From: a candidate division Zixibacteria bacterium SM23_81
GTDB taxonomy: Bacteria > SM23-81
Length of the DNA: 64,000 nucleotides
NCBI GenBank assembly: GCA_001304015.1
Contig: LJUY01000004.1
Coordinates: forward strand, 58,461-122,460
Direction: 5' to 3'
The notes under the pieces were generated by a model. It did not search any database, had not been told where the DNA came from, and saw nothing but the letters and a program-made list of their open reading frames with translations. Positions 52,013 through 60,042 of this stretch are shown piece by piece (positions within the stretch are counted from its first letter, which is position 1; every line of letters begins with the position of its first letter). The position numbers and the translations under genes are program-made.

Positions 52013-53830
52013 TTATGAATCCGGTTTTGAATATTCGTTGATGATCTCCATGGCCTCTCGCGCATTTTGGGCTCGCCGTAGCCGCTCCCTTACTTCCCTG
52101 TTCCGCAGCAGCTTGGCGATGGCGGCCAGCACTTGGAGGTGCAGCTCGTGGGGAGCTGGGGGCGAGAGCACTAGATACATGATATCGACCGGTTGGTCAC
52201 CAGGACCGCCAATTTGAATGGGCTGTCCCTGTGGCATAATACCCATGGCAACGACTGGTTCTCGAAGTTCGGGGATCCGGCCGTGAGGAATGGCGATCCC
52301 GTTTCCCAGCGTGACGCCCCCCTGGCGCTCTCGTTCCATGATGATCTCAAGAACCTGACCGGGATTTTCGATGTATCCCGCCGATTCGAGAGTGCGAATA
52401 AGCTCCCAGACAGCCTCTCCCTTGGAAGACACTTGTAAGGGTACCCGGAGGCAATCGGGAGGCAGGACCTGGCTGACAGTCAGTGGCTCCTTTTGAAGCT
52501 TTTCCCGGATCAACTCCTCTTCGCCGATGAACTCGCCGCCACCCGTCATCCAGGAGCGCCATTTGATCAATGCGCGCTCTGATGATAGCACGCCCACGAT
52601 CTCGAAGAATATGAGTCCGGGAAGTATGATGCTCAGAACTGTCCCTCCGTCTTTGCCCAAGACGGAAGCGACGTAGAATGCCTCCACCGCGGCCACGCCT
52701 GCTTGCGGTAGCATGAGCTTTGGAAGGGTATTGGCAATTCGGCGCTCCACCCCCATGATCCGGCAGCCAAGCCACGACCCCCCCATTTTGCCCATGGCTC
52801 TCGCTCCCACATAGGCGCCGATAAAAAGGAAGTTCTCGGGGTGAAAGGCTTCGATGTCGGCGTTGGCCCCGATAAGGGCGAAAAAGACCAGAGTATATAT
52901 GGAGGTGGCACTTTCAATGCGGAGCGATTGAAATACCTCTCTGGAGTAAAGGTTGGAAATCAGGATGCCGGCGCTGACGGCGGTGATGAGAAAGGGAAGG
53001 TGCCAATGAAGGGCCAGGCCCACCCCAAGACAGACGCATCCGGCCACGATGATGAAGACGCTCACTGCCGGGCCGGGCAACTCAGAGATAAGCCTGGAGA
53101 GAAACTCCGGACCGGGAAGAGCTTTCGTTGTCCCCCTGTCTCCCTCGGGTCTGAGCCAGCGCCGTTCCAGGGTAAGTCGTAAAATGAGGAAGACCCCGAA
53201 TCCAATGAGCAGGGCGAAGATTAATTCCTGAGCTACAGGAAGAGAAAGCCCCGTTAGGGAAAATGATCCTCCCCGCTCGAGCAAAAGAGCCGCCTGGCAG
53301 GTAATGGAGAAAACGATAATTTCGACGACGTCATCCAAAATCACCATTCCACCGAGCATGCTGCGCATGGTACCACCGATATCTAATCTATTCATGATGG
53401 CGAAGGTGGCGGCCGGTGCCGTAGCGATGCCGATGCTGCCGATGAGAAAGGCCACTATGGGCTTGAAGCCTAGGAGCAGGAAGCTAATGGTGACGCATAT
53501 CCAGGTGACGAAGCCTTCTATGAGGGACAGGGCGAGCATCCCTTTCCCGAGGCTTCTAAGCTTGGTGCGATTCAATTCGTCGCCGATGCCAAAAGCGATA
53601 AGGCTTAAGAAGACGAAGGCGAAAAAGTGAAGTGAATTGAGGGCATTCCGGTAGACGGGGAATTCGTGCTCGATAAAGAGCAGAAGTATGGGACCTACGA
53701 CTAATCCCCCTAGGACCTGGCCCACGACCTCCCCTATTTTCAAACGACGGGTTATCTTCGAACAAAAGTGCGCAACCAGCACGAGGAGGCCCAAACAAAA
53801 GATCTGCATGTAAAAAAGATCGAAGGTCAT
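52013..53830 (-). CDS. CPA2-type cation:proton antiporter fused to a PTS EIIA-like domain
   Basis: 605 residues from ATG 53830; an in-frame TTG at 53839 sits directly on the purine-rich AGAGAG and is less likely. Twelve or so helices (about 1-400) carry monovalent-cation:proton antiporter motifs (VVGQVLGGLVVGP, GIATAPAATFAIMNRL, VILDDVVEIIVFS). The soluble tail (about 455-600) is a nitrogen-type EIIA domain: VTLGNGIAIPHGRIPEL with the phosphorylatable histidine near 512, and LHLQVLAAIAKLL. This suggests that ion exchange is gated by phosphorylation or by nucleotide or metabolite binding at the EIIA-like domain. No other PTS component is in the window. Confidence 0.9.
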   Translation of the reverse strand: MTFDLFYMQIFCLGLLVLVAHFCSKITRRLKIGEVVGQVLGGLVVGPILLLFIEHEFPVYRNALNSLHFFAFVFLSLIAFGIGDELNRTKLRSLGKGMLALSLIEGFVTWICVTISFLLLGFKPIVAFLIGSIGIATAPAATFAIMNRLDIGGTMRSMLGGMVILDDVVEIIVFSITCQAALLLERGGSFSLTGLSLPVAQELIFALLIGFGVFLILRLTLERRWLRPEGDRGTTKALPGPEFLSRLISELPGPAVSVFIIVAGCVCLGVGLALHWHLPFLITAVSAGILISNLYSREVFQSLRIESATSIYTLVFFALIGANADIEAFHPENFLFIGAYVGARAMGKMGGSWLGCRIMGVERRIANTLPKLMLPQAGVAAVEAFYVASVLGKDGGTVLSIILPGLIFFEIVGVLSSERALIKWRSWMTGGGEFIGEEELIREKLQKEPLTVSQVLPPDCLRVPLQVSSKGEAVWELIRTLESAGYIENPGQVLEIIMERERQGGVTLGNGIAIPHGRIPELREPVVAMGIMPQGQPIQIGGPGDQPVDIMYLVLSPPAPHELHLQVLAAIAKLLRNREVRERLRRAQNAREAMEIINEYSKPDS

Positions 53831-53849
53831 CGCTTTCAACTCTCTTTTC

Positions 53850-55070
53850 TCAAACTATGACCGGCGGTGTGTCAGATGTCATCTCTGAGAGAAGTTTATA
53901 ACATAGCAAAAGAGCTCTGGGGACGTGAAAGGGTCCCTTCCATGGATTCCCCTTTTGCTGAGACTTCGGTCGCCCGTCCCGGTACAAATAGGGAAACCAT
54001 TCCCCAAATTCGGGGTCTGAGAAGTGGGCGAAGATCCACTCATGGACCTGTTCATACCAATCTAAAAATCTCTTGTCAGCGGTGAGATGATATGCTAATA
54101 GAAGAACATACAGCGCCTCGGCATGAACCCACCATACCTTATCGGACCAGCTTATCCCCTCTTTCTGAAACCATTCCAGCGAATAAGGAGGCTGGCCGGA
54201 GAGGTCGACGAAGGCGAAGATACCACCGTATTTTTGGTCCAATCCTCGTAAATAAGACCACTCGGCCATCTGGGCGGCGCGCCTGATCACCTCCGATTGC
54301 CCTCTGCGCCGTCCCTGATGCATCACAAACCAGGCCGACTCGAAACCGTGTCCTGGATTGATCAGACGGCCCTGGGGTGTATCCAGGGCTTGGAAATCGA
54401 GGCTGAGGTTCTCCAGGATGGCTCCATCTGTCCTTCGGACATGATGGTCGAGAATGGCCTTGAGGCACTCCTCAACGACGTCCTGGAGTCTGGGATCAGG
54501 CGAGATCTCATTCAGCTCTTGGGTGACTTCCAGAAGGATCATCCATAGGGTGTGTCGAGAGAAGTCTCTGGACCCTGGGAATGGGTAGAATGCCTGAAAT
54601 TGAGGATCACGGACTCGTCTGAGAATGCTCCAATAGGTCTCTCTGGCCAGCTCGAGCGTTTTCTCATCGCCCACGGCACGGGAATATTCTGAAAGGCCGT
54701 AGACGGCAAAGAAGTCGGAGTAAATGCTGCCAGGGCCTGTGACAACCTGGCCATCTCGGGTCAAGTGAAAATGCCAATGGCCCTTCCCATCGCGGCCGTA
54801 CTTCTGAAGGAACTGAACGCCCAGCCGGGCCAGGTCGAGCCACTCAGCCCGGGATTCGATGCGATGATACAGGGCCGAGAAGGTCCACACTCCCCTGCCT
54901 TGAAGCCACACGTATTTGTCTCCCCGGATCACAGAGCCGTGGCGATCAAGGCAGGTGAAATAGCCGCCAAACTTTGTGTCGGGAGAATGTGTGGCCCAGA
55001 AGGGAACCACGTCGTCCAGGAGCTGTTGGCGGTAGAAATCCAACAGTTCGGTTGCCCTTGAGCGTTGCAT
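53850..55070 (-). CDS. N-acylglucosamine 2-epimerase (AGE) family protein
   Basis: 406 residues from ATG 55070, matching the family length; the open frame extends to 55217 but the extra 49 residues lack family similarity. An (alpha/alpha)6 barrel is indicated by repeated aromatic motifs: FGGYFTCLDRHGSV, KYVWLQGRGVWTFSALYHRI, HWHFHLTRDGQ, YSDFFAVYGLSEY, INPGHGFESAWFVMH and WWVHAEALYVLLLAY. The conserved histidines in HWHFHL, NPGH and WWVH are the expected catalytic ones. Substrates in the family include N-acetylglucosamine, cellobiose and mannose. It would interconvert sugar epimers in the cytoplasm. It starts 20 bases after the antiporter gene in the opposite sense of reading order, so the two share a direction. 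Confidence 0.88.
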   Translation of the reverse strand: MQRSRATELLDFYRQQLLDDVVPFWATHSPDTKFGGYFTCLDRHGSVIRGDKYVWLQGRGVWTFSALYHRIESRAEWLDLARLGVQFLQKYGRDGKGHWHFHLTRDGQVVTGPGSIYSDFFAVYGLSEYSRAVGDEKTLELARETYWSILRRVRDPQFQAFYPFPGSRDFSRHTLWMILLEVTQELNEISPDPRLQDVVEECLKAILDHHVRRTDGAILENLSLDFQALDTPQGRLINPGHGFESAWFVMHQGRRRGQSEVIRRAAQMAEWSYLRGLDQKYGGIFAFVDLSGQPPYSLEWFQKEGISWSDKVWWVHAEALYVLLLAYHLTADKRFLDWYEQVHEWIFAHFSDPEFGEWFPYLYRDGRPKSQQKGNPWKGPFHVPRALLLCYKLLSEMTSDTPPVIV

Positions 55071-55132
55071 TTTCTCTTTATAATACTTCCTTCCAGACTC
55101 GATTTCAAGAAAATAAGTGATCGTTGCCGCAT

Positions 55133-55163
55133 AAAAAAAGCCAGCGAATATCCGCTCGCTGGC
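55133..55163 (-). terminator. Rho-independent terminator upstream of the AGE gene
   Basis: Minus strand: GCCAGCGA, 8-base loop, TCGCTGGC, then seven T. It ends a transcript coming from the micro-lipoprotein region, separating it from the AGE gene. Confidence 0.85.
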
Positions 55164-55292
55164 TCGCTGAGATCTTCGAGCTGAGACATATTGAGACATA
55201 TATTGTGACTTTGACACGAGCTGTGAGCCGCCAGTGTGCCCACTTGGCTTGGCACGTATGGAATAATGCCCACAGGCTTTGCTCGCTTGGAT

Positions 55293-55307
55293 GGGCGGTA
55301 ACCGCCC
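55293..55307. other. Short perfect hairpin
   Basis: GGGCGG-TAA-CCGCCC lies between the micro-lipoprotein stop and the terminator at 55133. It may structure the RNA of this short transcript. Confidence 0.4.
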
Positions 55308-55349
55308 AGTGTTATCACGGCTACGCCCCTCCCTCAGTCCTCGTGATTA

Positions 55350-55433
55350 TTAATATGGTGATGAACAGTTTGTGAAGCTTAGGAAGCTCAGTAACAGAAT
55401 CAACATCAGCAGCAGAAAGATCAGCTTCTGCAC
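55350..55433 (-). CDS. 27-residue micro-lipoprotein
   Basis: On the minus strand AAAAGGAGGTGTTCGC, an excellent Shine-Dalgarno sequence, precedes GTG. The frame encodes a basic start (MQK), a run of sixteen almost purely aliphatic residues, then SFTNCSSPY and stop. The cysteine at position 23 sits where a lipobox cysteine would be, leaving a five-residue mature lipopeptide; alternatively it is a single-pass membrane peptide. A 55-codon frame (from ATG 55588) overlaps its start but lacks a ribosome site. The entry-exclusion and lysis lipoprotein families share this extreme size, but no homology is claimed. No tRNA or phage genes are near. Confidence 0.5.
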   Translation of the reverse strand: MQKLIFLLLMLILLLSFLSFTNCSSPY

Positions 55434-55760
55434 GCGAACACCTCCTTTTCCCATTTGATGGTGAGTGCCAGCATGGCTAGAACCAGGGGGCACACGGCGG
55501 TCAACATTTTCTGTTTTACGAAGCCTAGGTTGCTAAACGCTGAGTTTTGGTTATTGATTTTGCGATTCAATTTTGCAAATCTCGCCATATTATCCATTCT
55601 ACTATGGCCGCCATCCGAAGCAGATAGTAATATCGGGATAAATGAATTAGTTTGAACCGATATCTGGGATAGTTCCCTGAAAACTAAGGATAGTTGCTTT
55701 TAAAGTGTCATTACAATTTAAAACAGATCGTGGAAGGCAAAGGCCAGACTGAAAAAATCC
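55434..55760. other. Gap with one weak overlapping frame
   Basis: Minus-strand ATG 55588 opens a 55-residue frame (one hydrophobic segment MLTAVCPLVLAMLALTI) that ends inside the micro-lipoprotein gene. No ribosome binding site precedes it. Nothing else was seen. Confidence 0.35.
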
Positions 55761-56228
55761 TCAACCGGCTGCTATTGATTTGTGGAAGTGGATAATAACC
55801 CAAACATTATTACGTTTTTCAAGTACCCATGTGCACCTTACTGGCCACTCGACAGGATCTTCTCCTATCATCGCGTTAAAATTCCACAGCGAGGTAGCCC
55901 AGGCCAGGTTTCCCGAGGGAGCAACTTGAATTGACACATCGCGGGCAGTGATCTTTGTTTGAGATAATGCTTCGTTTTGGCCTGTTATCAGTGTTTCTAG
56001 CGCTTCCCACCCTACAATGGGATCGCCAAAGGCTCCAAAGTTGACCATGTCAGCGTCATGTGACATATTCTGTCCGTAGAGTTCCATGTCTTCGTTTTCA
56101 ATACTCGTTATGTAGTTATCCAAGACGCCCCTTATGGTAACCTTCTCGGCTTCGATATCGACTGGTGGCTGGCAATTCATAATCACCATAGCGGCAAAAA
56201 TGGCGCCAAGAATGGAAATCGTCTTCAC
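55761..56228 (-). CDS. NTF2/SnoaL-like domain lipoprotein
   Basis: 155 residues from GTG 56228, chosen because AAGGAGAAACGTT precedes it. The signal peptide KTISILGAIFAAMVIMNC then ends in a lipobox-like cysteine. The mature domain (EKVTIRGVLDNYITSIENEDMELYGQNMSHDADMVNFGAFGDPIVGWEALETLI, then WATSLWNF, then RCTWVLEKRNNVWVIIHFHKS) has the layout of DUF4440/SnoaL-like NTF2 folds, where a cone-shaped cavity binds a small ligand. Enzymatic activity is not evident. Gene stands alone. Confidence 0.75.
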   Translation of the reverse strand: MKTISILGAIFAAMVIMNCQPPVDIEAEKVTIRGVLDNYITSIENEDMELYGQNMSHDADMVNFGAFGDPIVGWEALETLITGQNEALSQTKITARDVSIQVAPSGNLAWATSLWNFNAMIGEDPVEWPVRCTWVLEKRNNVWVIIHFHKSIAAG

Positions 56229-56453
56229 AACGTTTCTCCTTCCAGGTTCTGTGAAAAGAGACATCAATACGACCTTGTATTCACAATCCTTTAAAAAGGC
56301 ATAAGGCGATTTAATTTTACCTTTGAATTATGGAAGAATTTTCTGTCTACAATGCGGGAAATTTAAACTATGATGCAAAGCTTGTCAAGAGCATTTTCAG
56401 ATTACTACCCAGACCTTTTTATAAAAAGAATTCCTGATATCGGAAAACGACGA

Positions 56454-56494
56454 AAAAAAGGGAGCCACACTTGCTATTTAAATGGCTCCCTTTA
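56454..56494 (-). terminator. Rho-independent terminator after the zinc-ribbon gene
   Basis: Minus strand: AAGGGAGCCA, loop, TGGCTCCCTT followed by TTTTT. Perfect 10-bp stem. Confidence 0.85.
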
Positions 56495-56559
56495 TGCGAT
56501 CCGCATTTGGTCTTATCGGTGAGGAACACCTTTAGGGATGCATCCCCTGTCCTATTGAA

Positions 56560-56688
56560 TTATCTCGCCGTTCTTTTCTTCACCTCCTGCATTTTCACCA
56601 GCCCGCACTTTTTGCAGACCCATTTGCGTTTCTTGTGAAAGCTGCGCTTTTGTTCCCTCATCTTGGTTTTGCAGCGAGGACAGATCAT
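56560..56688 (-). CDS. Small zinc-ribbon protein
   Basis: 42 residues: MICPRCKTKMREQKRS...KRKWVCKKCGLVKMQEVKKRTAR. Two CxxC pairs 20 residues apart and a strongly basic composition suit a zinc-ribbon nucleic-acid or ribosome-associated protein. The start lies 17 bases after the aminopeptidase stop, with only a weak GAAAG site, so translation may be coupled to that gene. A longer in-frame extension (to 56814) overlaps the aminopeptidase gene and is not believed. Confidence 0.6.
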   Translation of the reverse strand: MICPRCKTKMREQKRSFHKKRKWVCKKCGLVKMQEVKKRTAR

Positions 56689-56705
56689 AACACTTTCAGA
56701 TGGCT

Positions 56706-59700
56706 TCAGCGCAGCAACAGCATCTTCATGGACTGACGAAATGCGTCGGCCTTCATCTGACAGAAATAGATGCCGCTGGCCACTGCCCTTCCCTGGCTGT
56801 CGGTGCCGTCCCACAGCAGCGTGTAGCTGCCCGCCCCCATCGCATCGTCTAACAGGTTCTTCACCTCCTGCCCGCGGACGTTGAAGATCTTCAGCTCCAC
56901 CTGGGAGGCCCGAGGTACTCGAAAGGTGATCCGCGTAGAGGCATTGAAGGGATTGGGATGATTGTTGGCCAGTGAAAAAGTTTCCGGGTGCGAGAAGGGC
57001 GCCGTTTCGCCTGGTTCCACGGGGGTGGAGCCCAGCACCCAGTTGAGGATAGCATCCATCAGCTCATAAGGGGAGAGCGTGTTGGGATTGTCGCCTCTGG
57101 CGGCCTCCAATCCGAATCCCAAATAAAACACCTTGTACGAGCTTTCGTGCTTGATGGCCCCGGACCCGCCGGTTACATAGTTGAGGCAGCTGGAGGAGCC
57201 CGTTTGCGCATCGGGGGAGAGGACGTCCTGTTCGCCGTCCTGATCAAAGAGCAGCATCAGAGTGCCCTCGGAGATAGGATCACCCGCTACTCCCTGCAAC
57301 ACAGTGGTGGTGGTCTCACCATCCCAGTTCGCGTGCAGGTAATTTCCGTAGAAATCTGTTGACCCGATATCGTTGCCCAGACCAGTGCCGGAAATCAGCA
57401 ATGCACCTCCACTGTCGAGATAGGAGGCCAGGCTCTCCTGATCGGCGGTGGTCAGGGTGTTGCTAACCTGACGGGCCGTGAACCAGATGACCAGGTCGAA
57501 TGCTCCCAGATCATCCAAGCCTGAGCCAGCCTTAGAAACCTCATGCAGAACGTAGATGCGGTCCAGGCTATCCAGAAGCCCCATGTGGAAAAGGTCCTCA
57601 TCGCCTCCGCCATCGTCGTCCACCAGAAGGATAGCGGGGTCGCCGGCGGGGATACGGAGAGCGACGGTGTCCTCAAAGGCCCCATCAGCTCGAATCACCA
57701 GGTCAAGGGTGGCCCAGTGAGGAACCAGATCCGCAGCACAGGACAGAACGAAGGGAGTGGCCTCGTTGCTGCCCGTCTCGTTAAAACGAAGTTCACCATA
57801 ATTGGCTGTGCTGTCGACGACAGTCACAGCCACGTCGTGGGTGCGCAGCACACCCGTCATTCCACGGGCGGTGGCTCCTTGGTTTTCAAGAGAGACGATG
57901 AAATTCACCGTCTCGCCAGGGCTGAGCCAACCATTTTGATTGCCCAATTGGTCGTCTACCATCCATTCTTGCAGGACCAGAATGGGCTCGGTGGCGTGAA
58001 TCTCCTCCTTTTCGCAAAGCAGCCAGTGTTTGGGATCCAACTCTACGCTCAAGGGCTCGTCCTGAATGACGAACTGAAACACCTCAGAGGCCTGGTCTAC
58101 GACTATCGTGTCCATGATCTCCTCTAAGGCAGTGACGATGCGCAACTCCATGGGCATATTGAAGACGGGCGCATTTTCCTGAACCTGAGCCACGGAGACG
58201 TTCACCTCATAGCCTTTCATCCCCTGGCTCTCGAAGCTCCAGACGAATTTATACTCGGGATATCCCTGGTCGTAGATCCACTGGTCAAAAAACCAGTCAA
58301 GGTCTTGACCGCTCTCGACCTCGCAGACTTCCTGGAAATCGTCGGTGATTGCATTGCCATATGCGAAGGTGGTGCCATATGTCCTGAGGATGTCGAAAAA
58401 GTTTGAGTCCCCCACGGCGAAACGCAGCATGTGCAAGACGCAGCCGGCCTTTTCATATTCCGTGGAAGAGAACATGCGTCCGGGGGGCGGGTCATAGATG
58501 GGAAAACGCTCTCCGTAAGCGGAATTTTCCCACCAAAGATAGTAGTCCTGCATTTCGCCCATATATGATCTCAGGCCCCAGTCACCGTAGAGGTACTCCC
58601 ACCATAGGGCCTCGGAATAGGTGGCGAACCCCTCATTGAGCCAAATATCACGCCAATCACCAGGGGACACCCAGTCTCCCCACCACTGGTGGGCCAGCTC
58701 GTGGGCCACCACCCAATCATAGTACTGATTCCCGGGGAGAGGAAAACCCCAGGAGGTGCAGGTTTGGTGTTCCATGGCACCACCCCAGGGAAAGGTGGCC
58801 ATGCCGTACTTTTCCTCTATGAAGGGATAGAGGCCAAACAGCCCGGAGTAACAGGCGAGCATTTCCGGCAGGTTGGCGAAATCAGCGGCGGCATTGGCGG
58901 ATTCGGCCGGAGGAGCATAACAGGCGATTTCCATGGAATCCCCATCGTGGTGGTACCAATAGCTAAAGGTGGCATACTGTGAGATGGCCAGAGAGATCAA
59001 GTAGGTTGCGATGGGATAATCTTCCGACCAATGGTAGATAGTCAGGGGAGTTTTCTCGCTCACCACGGTTTCCACCAGCGTTCCGTTGGAGGCCACGATA
59101 TAGCCGGGCGGCACGCCGATATTCAGGTCCACGGTGGCCTTATCGGAGGGTTTGTCGTAGCATGGGAACCACAGACGGGCTCCCTCGGGCTCGCACATGG
59201 TAAAGGTCACGTCCGGATCGATAACCAGGCCGAAGTAGCCCGGGCTGTAGGGGTGACCGTGATAGTAGACGCCCACCCGAAAGGAATCCCCCTCACTCAC
59301 AGAAGTGCCCAGCGGAACCAAGAGCCGATCCTCCTGGCGTGTATAGCTCATAGAGACGTCGTCCACGGTCACGCTGTCGATGATCATTCCGTAGAAGTCC
59401 AAATCCACTGTGGTCAGGGTGTCTGTCTGGCTACGGCAGTCGATGAACACAGCAGCCATAGACACGCTGTCTGCGGGGATATCGATATGCATGTTAATTT
59501 CGTAATGCAGGACGTCGTATGAGTGCGGCGTATAGGCTTTTTCCGCTCGCAGCAGGGTTTCATATCGAGCTTTTCCTTCGCGCAAGAGCTCCCTGTCCTC
59601 GTGACGAGGGAGTTTTTTTAGGATCTCAGAAGGGGGGAGGTCCTTCACAGGGTCAGAAACTCTGGCAACAGTTGGCGATTGGCTAAGAAGCACAACAAGA

Positions 59701-59732
59701 GCAACCGCTGCTGCCCAAAAACTTCTCCTCAC
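56706..59732 (-). CDS. Secreted M1-family aminopeptidase with type A sorting domain
   Basis: 1008 residues starting at GTG 59732, with AGGAGG six bases upstream. After a signal peptide, the M1 N-terminal beta domain and the gluzincin catalytic domain follow: GGAMEH near 319 (exopeptidase motif), HELAHQWWGDW near 341 and NEGFATYSE near 364, which supplies the third zinc ligand. A beta domain (about 590-695) leads to a Rossmann-like region starting ILLVDDDGGGDEDLF near 702 and running to about 880. That region resembles the glutamine-amidotransferase-like/ThuA fold but is not known in canonical M1 enzymes. The tail ANNHPNPFNASTRITFRVP is the sorting domain. It likely digests peptides at the cell surface. 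Confidence 0.92.
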   Translation of the reverse strand: MRRSFWAAAVALVVLLSQSPTVARVSDPVKDLPPSEILKKLPRHEDRELLREGKARYETLLRAEKAYTPHSYDVLHYEINMHIDIPADSVSMAAVFIDCRSQTDTLTTVDLDFYGMIIDSVTVDDVSMSYTRQEDRLLVPLGTSVSEGDSFRVGVYYHGHPYSPGYFGLVIDPDVTFTMCEPEGARLWFPCYDKPSDKATVDLNIGVPPGYIVASNGTLVETVVSEKTPLTIYHWSEDYPIATYLISLAISQYATFSYWYHHDGDSMEIACYAPPAESANAAADFANLPEMLACYSGLFGLYPFIEEKYGMATFPWGGAMEHQTCTSWGFPLPGNQYYDWVVAHELAHQWWGDWVSPGDWRDIWLNEGFATYSEALWWEYLYGDWGLRSYMGEMQDYYLWWENSAYGERFPIYDPPPGRMFSSTEYEKAGCVLHMLRFAVGDSNFFDILRTYGTTFAYGNAITDDFQEVCEVESGQDLDWFFDQWIYDQGYPEYKFVWSFESQGMKGYEVNVSVAQVQENAPVFNMPMELRIVTALEEIMDTIVVDQASEVFQFVIQDEPLSVELDPKHWLLCEKEEIHATEPILVLQEWMVDDQLGNQNGWLSPGETVNFIVSLENQGATARGMTGVLRTHDVAVTVVDSTANYGELRFNETGSNEATPFVLSCAADLVPHWATLDLVIRADGAFEDTVALRIPAGDPAILLVDDDGGGDEDLFHMGLLDSLDRIYVLHEVSKAGSGLDDLGAFDLVIWFTARQVSNTLTTADQESLASYLDSGGALLISGTGLGNDIGSTDFYGNYLHANWDGETTTTVLQGVAGDPISEGTLMLLFDQDGEQDVLSPDAQTGSSSCLNYVTGGSGAIKHESSYKVFYLGFGLEAARGDNPNTLSPYELMDAILNWVLGSTPVEPGETAPFSHPETFSLANNHPNPFNASTRITFRVPRASQVELKIFNVRGQEVKNLLDDAMGAGSYTLLWDGTDSQGRAVASGIYFCQMKADAFRQSMKMLLLR

Positions 59733-59965
59733 GGAAATCCTCCTGTTGGGGTGAAAGTCGAAACTTCCTCATTTGTCTCACAATTAGCCCTGAATGCATC
59801 TGAGGTAGTATAACATGGAAATGCTTGTGGAGGCAAGATATTTTTCGACCCTTAAGGACAAAGGGAAGCACCGTATTGGCAATTGGAGAAGATCGACAAA
59901 AGGAACCTTTTCCCACCTGTGCAGATATAAGGATCCACGATTTTTTTTGAAGTCTTCGATAATCC

Positions 59966-59994
59966 TTGACTTCTATGAGAAGTCATGATACAAT
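59966..59994 (+). promoter_or_regulatory. Sigma-70 type promoter of the permuted phosphoglycerate mutase gene
   Basis: TTGACT (59966-59971), 17 bases, TACAAT (59989-59994), about 50 bases before the start codon. It shows that the gene is a free-standing unit and not a fragment trailing another gene. Confidence 0.7.
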
Positions 59995-60042
59995 TATTCT
60001 AATGGAAGCGAATAAAGGAGTTGTATCCCACTGGAGAAACTC

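Noticed and set aside
55434-55588. 55-codon minus-strand frame overlapping the micro-lipoprotein start
   Set aside because: No ribosome binding site and an unconvincing composition; kept only as a note in the gap entry.
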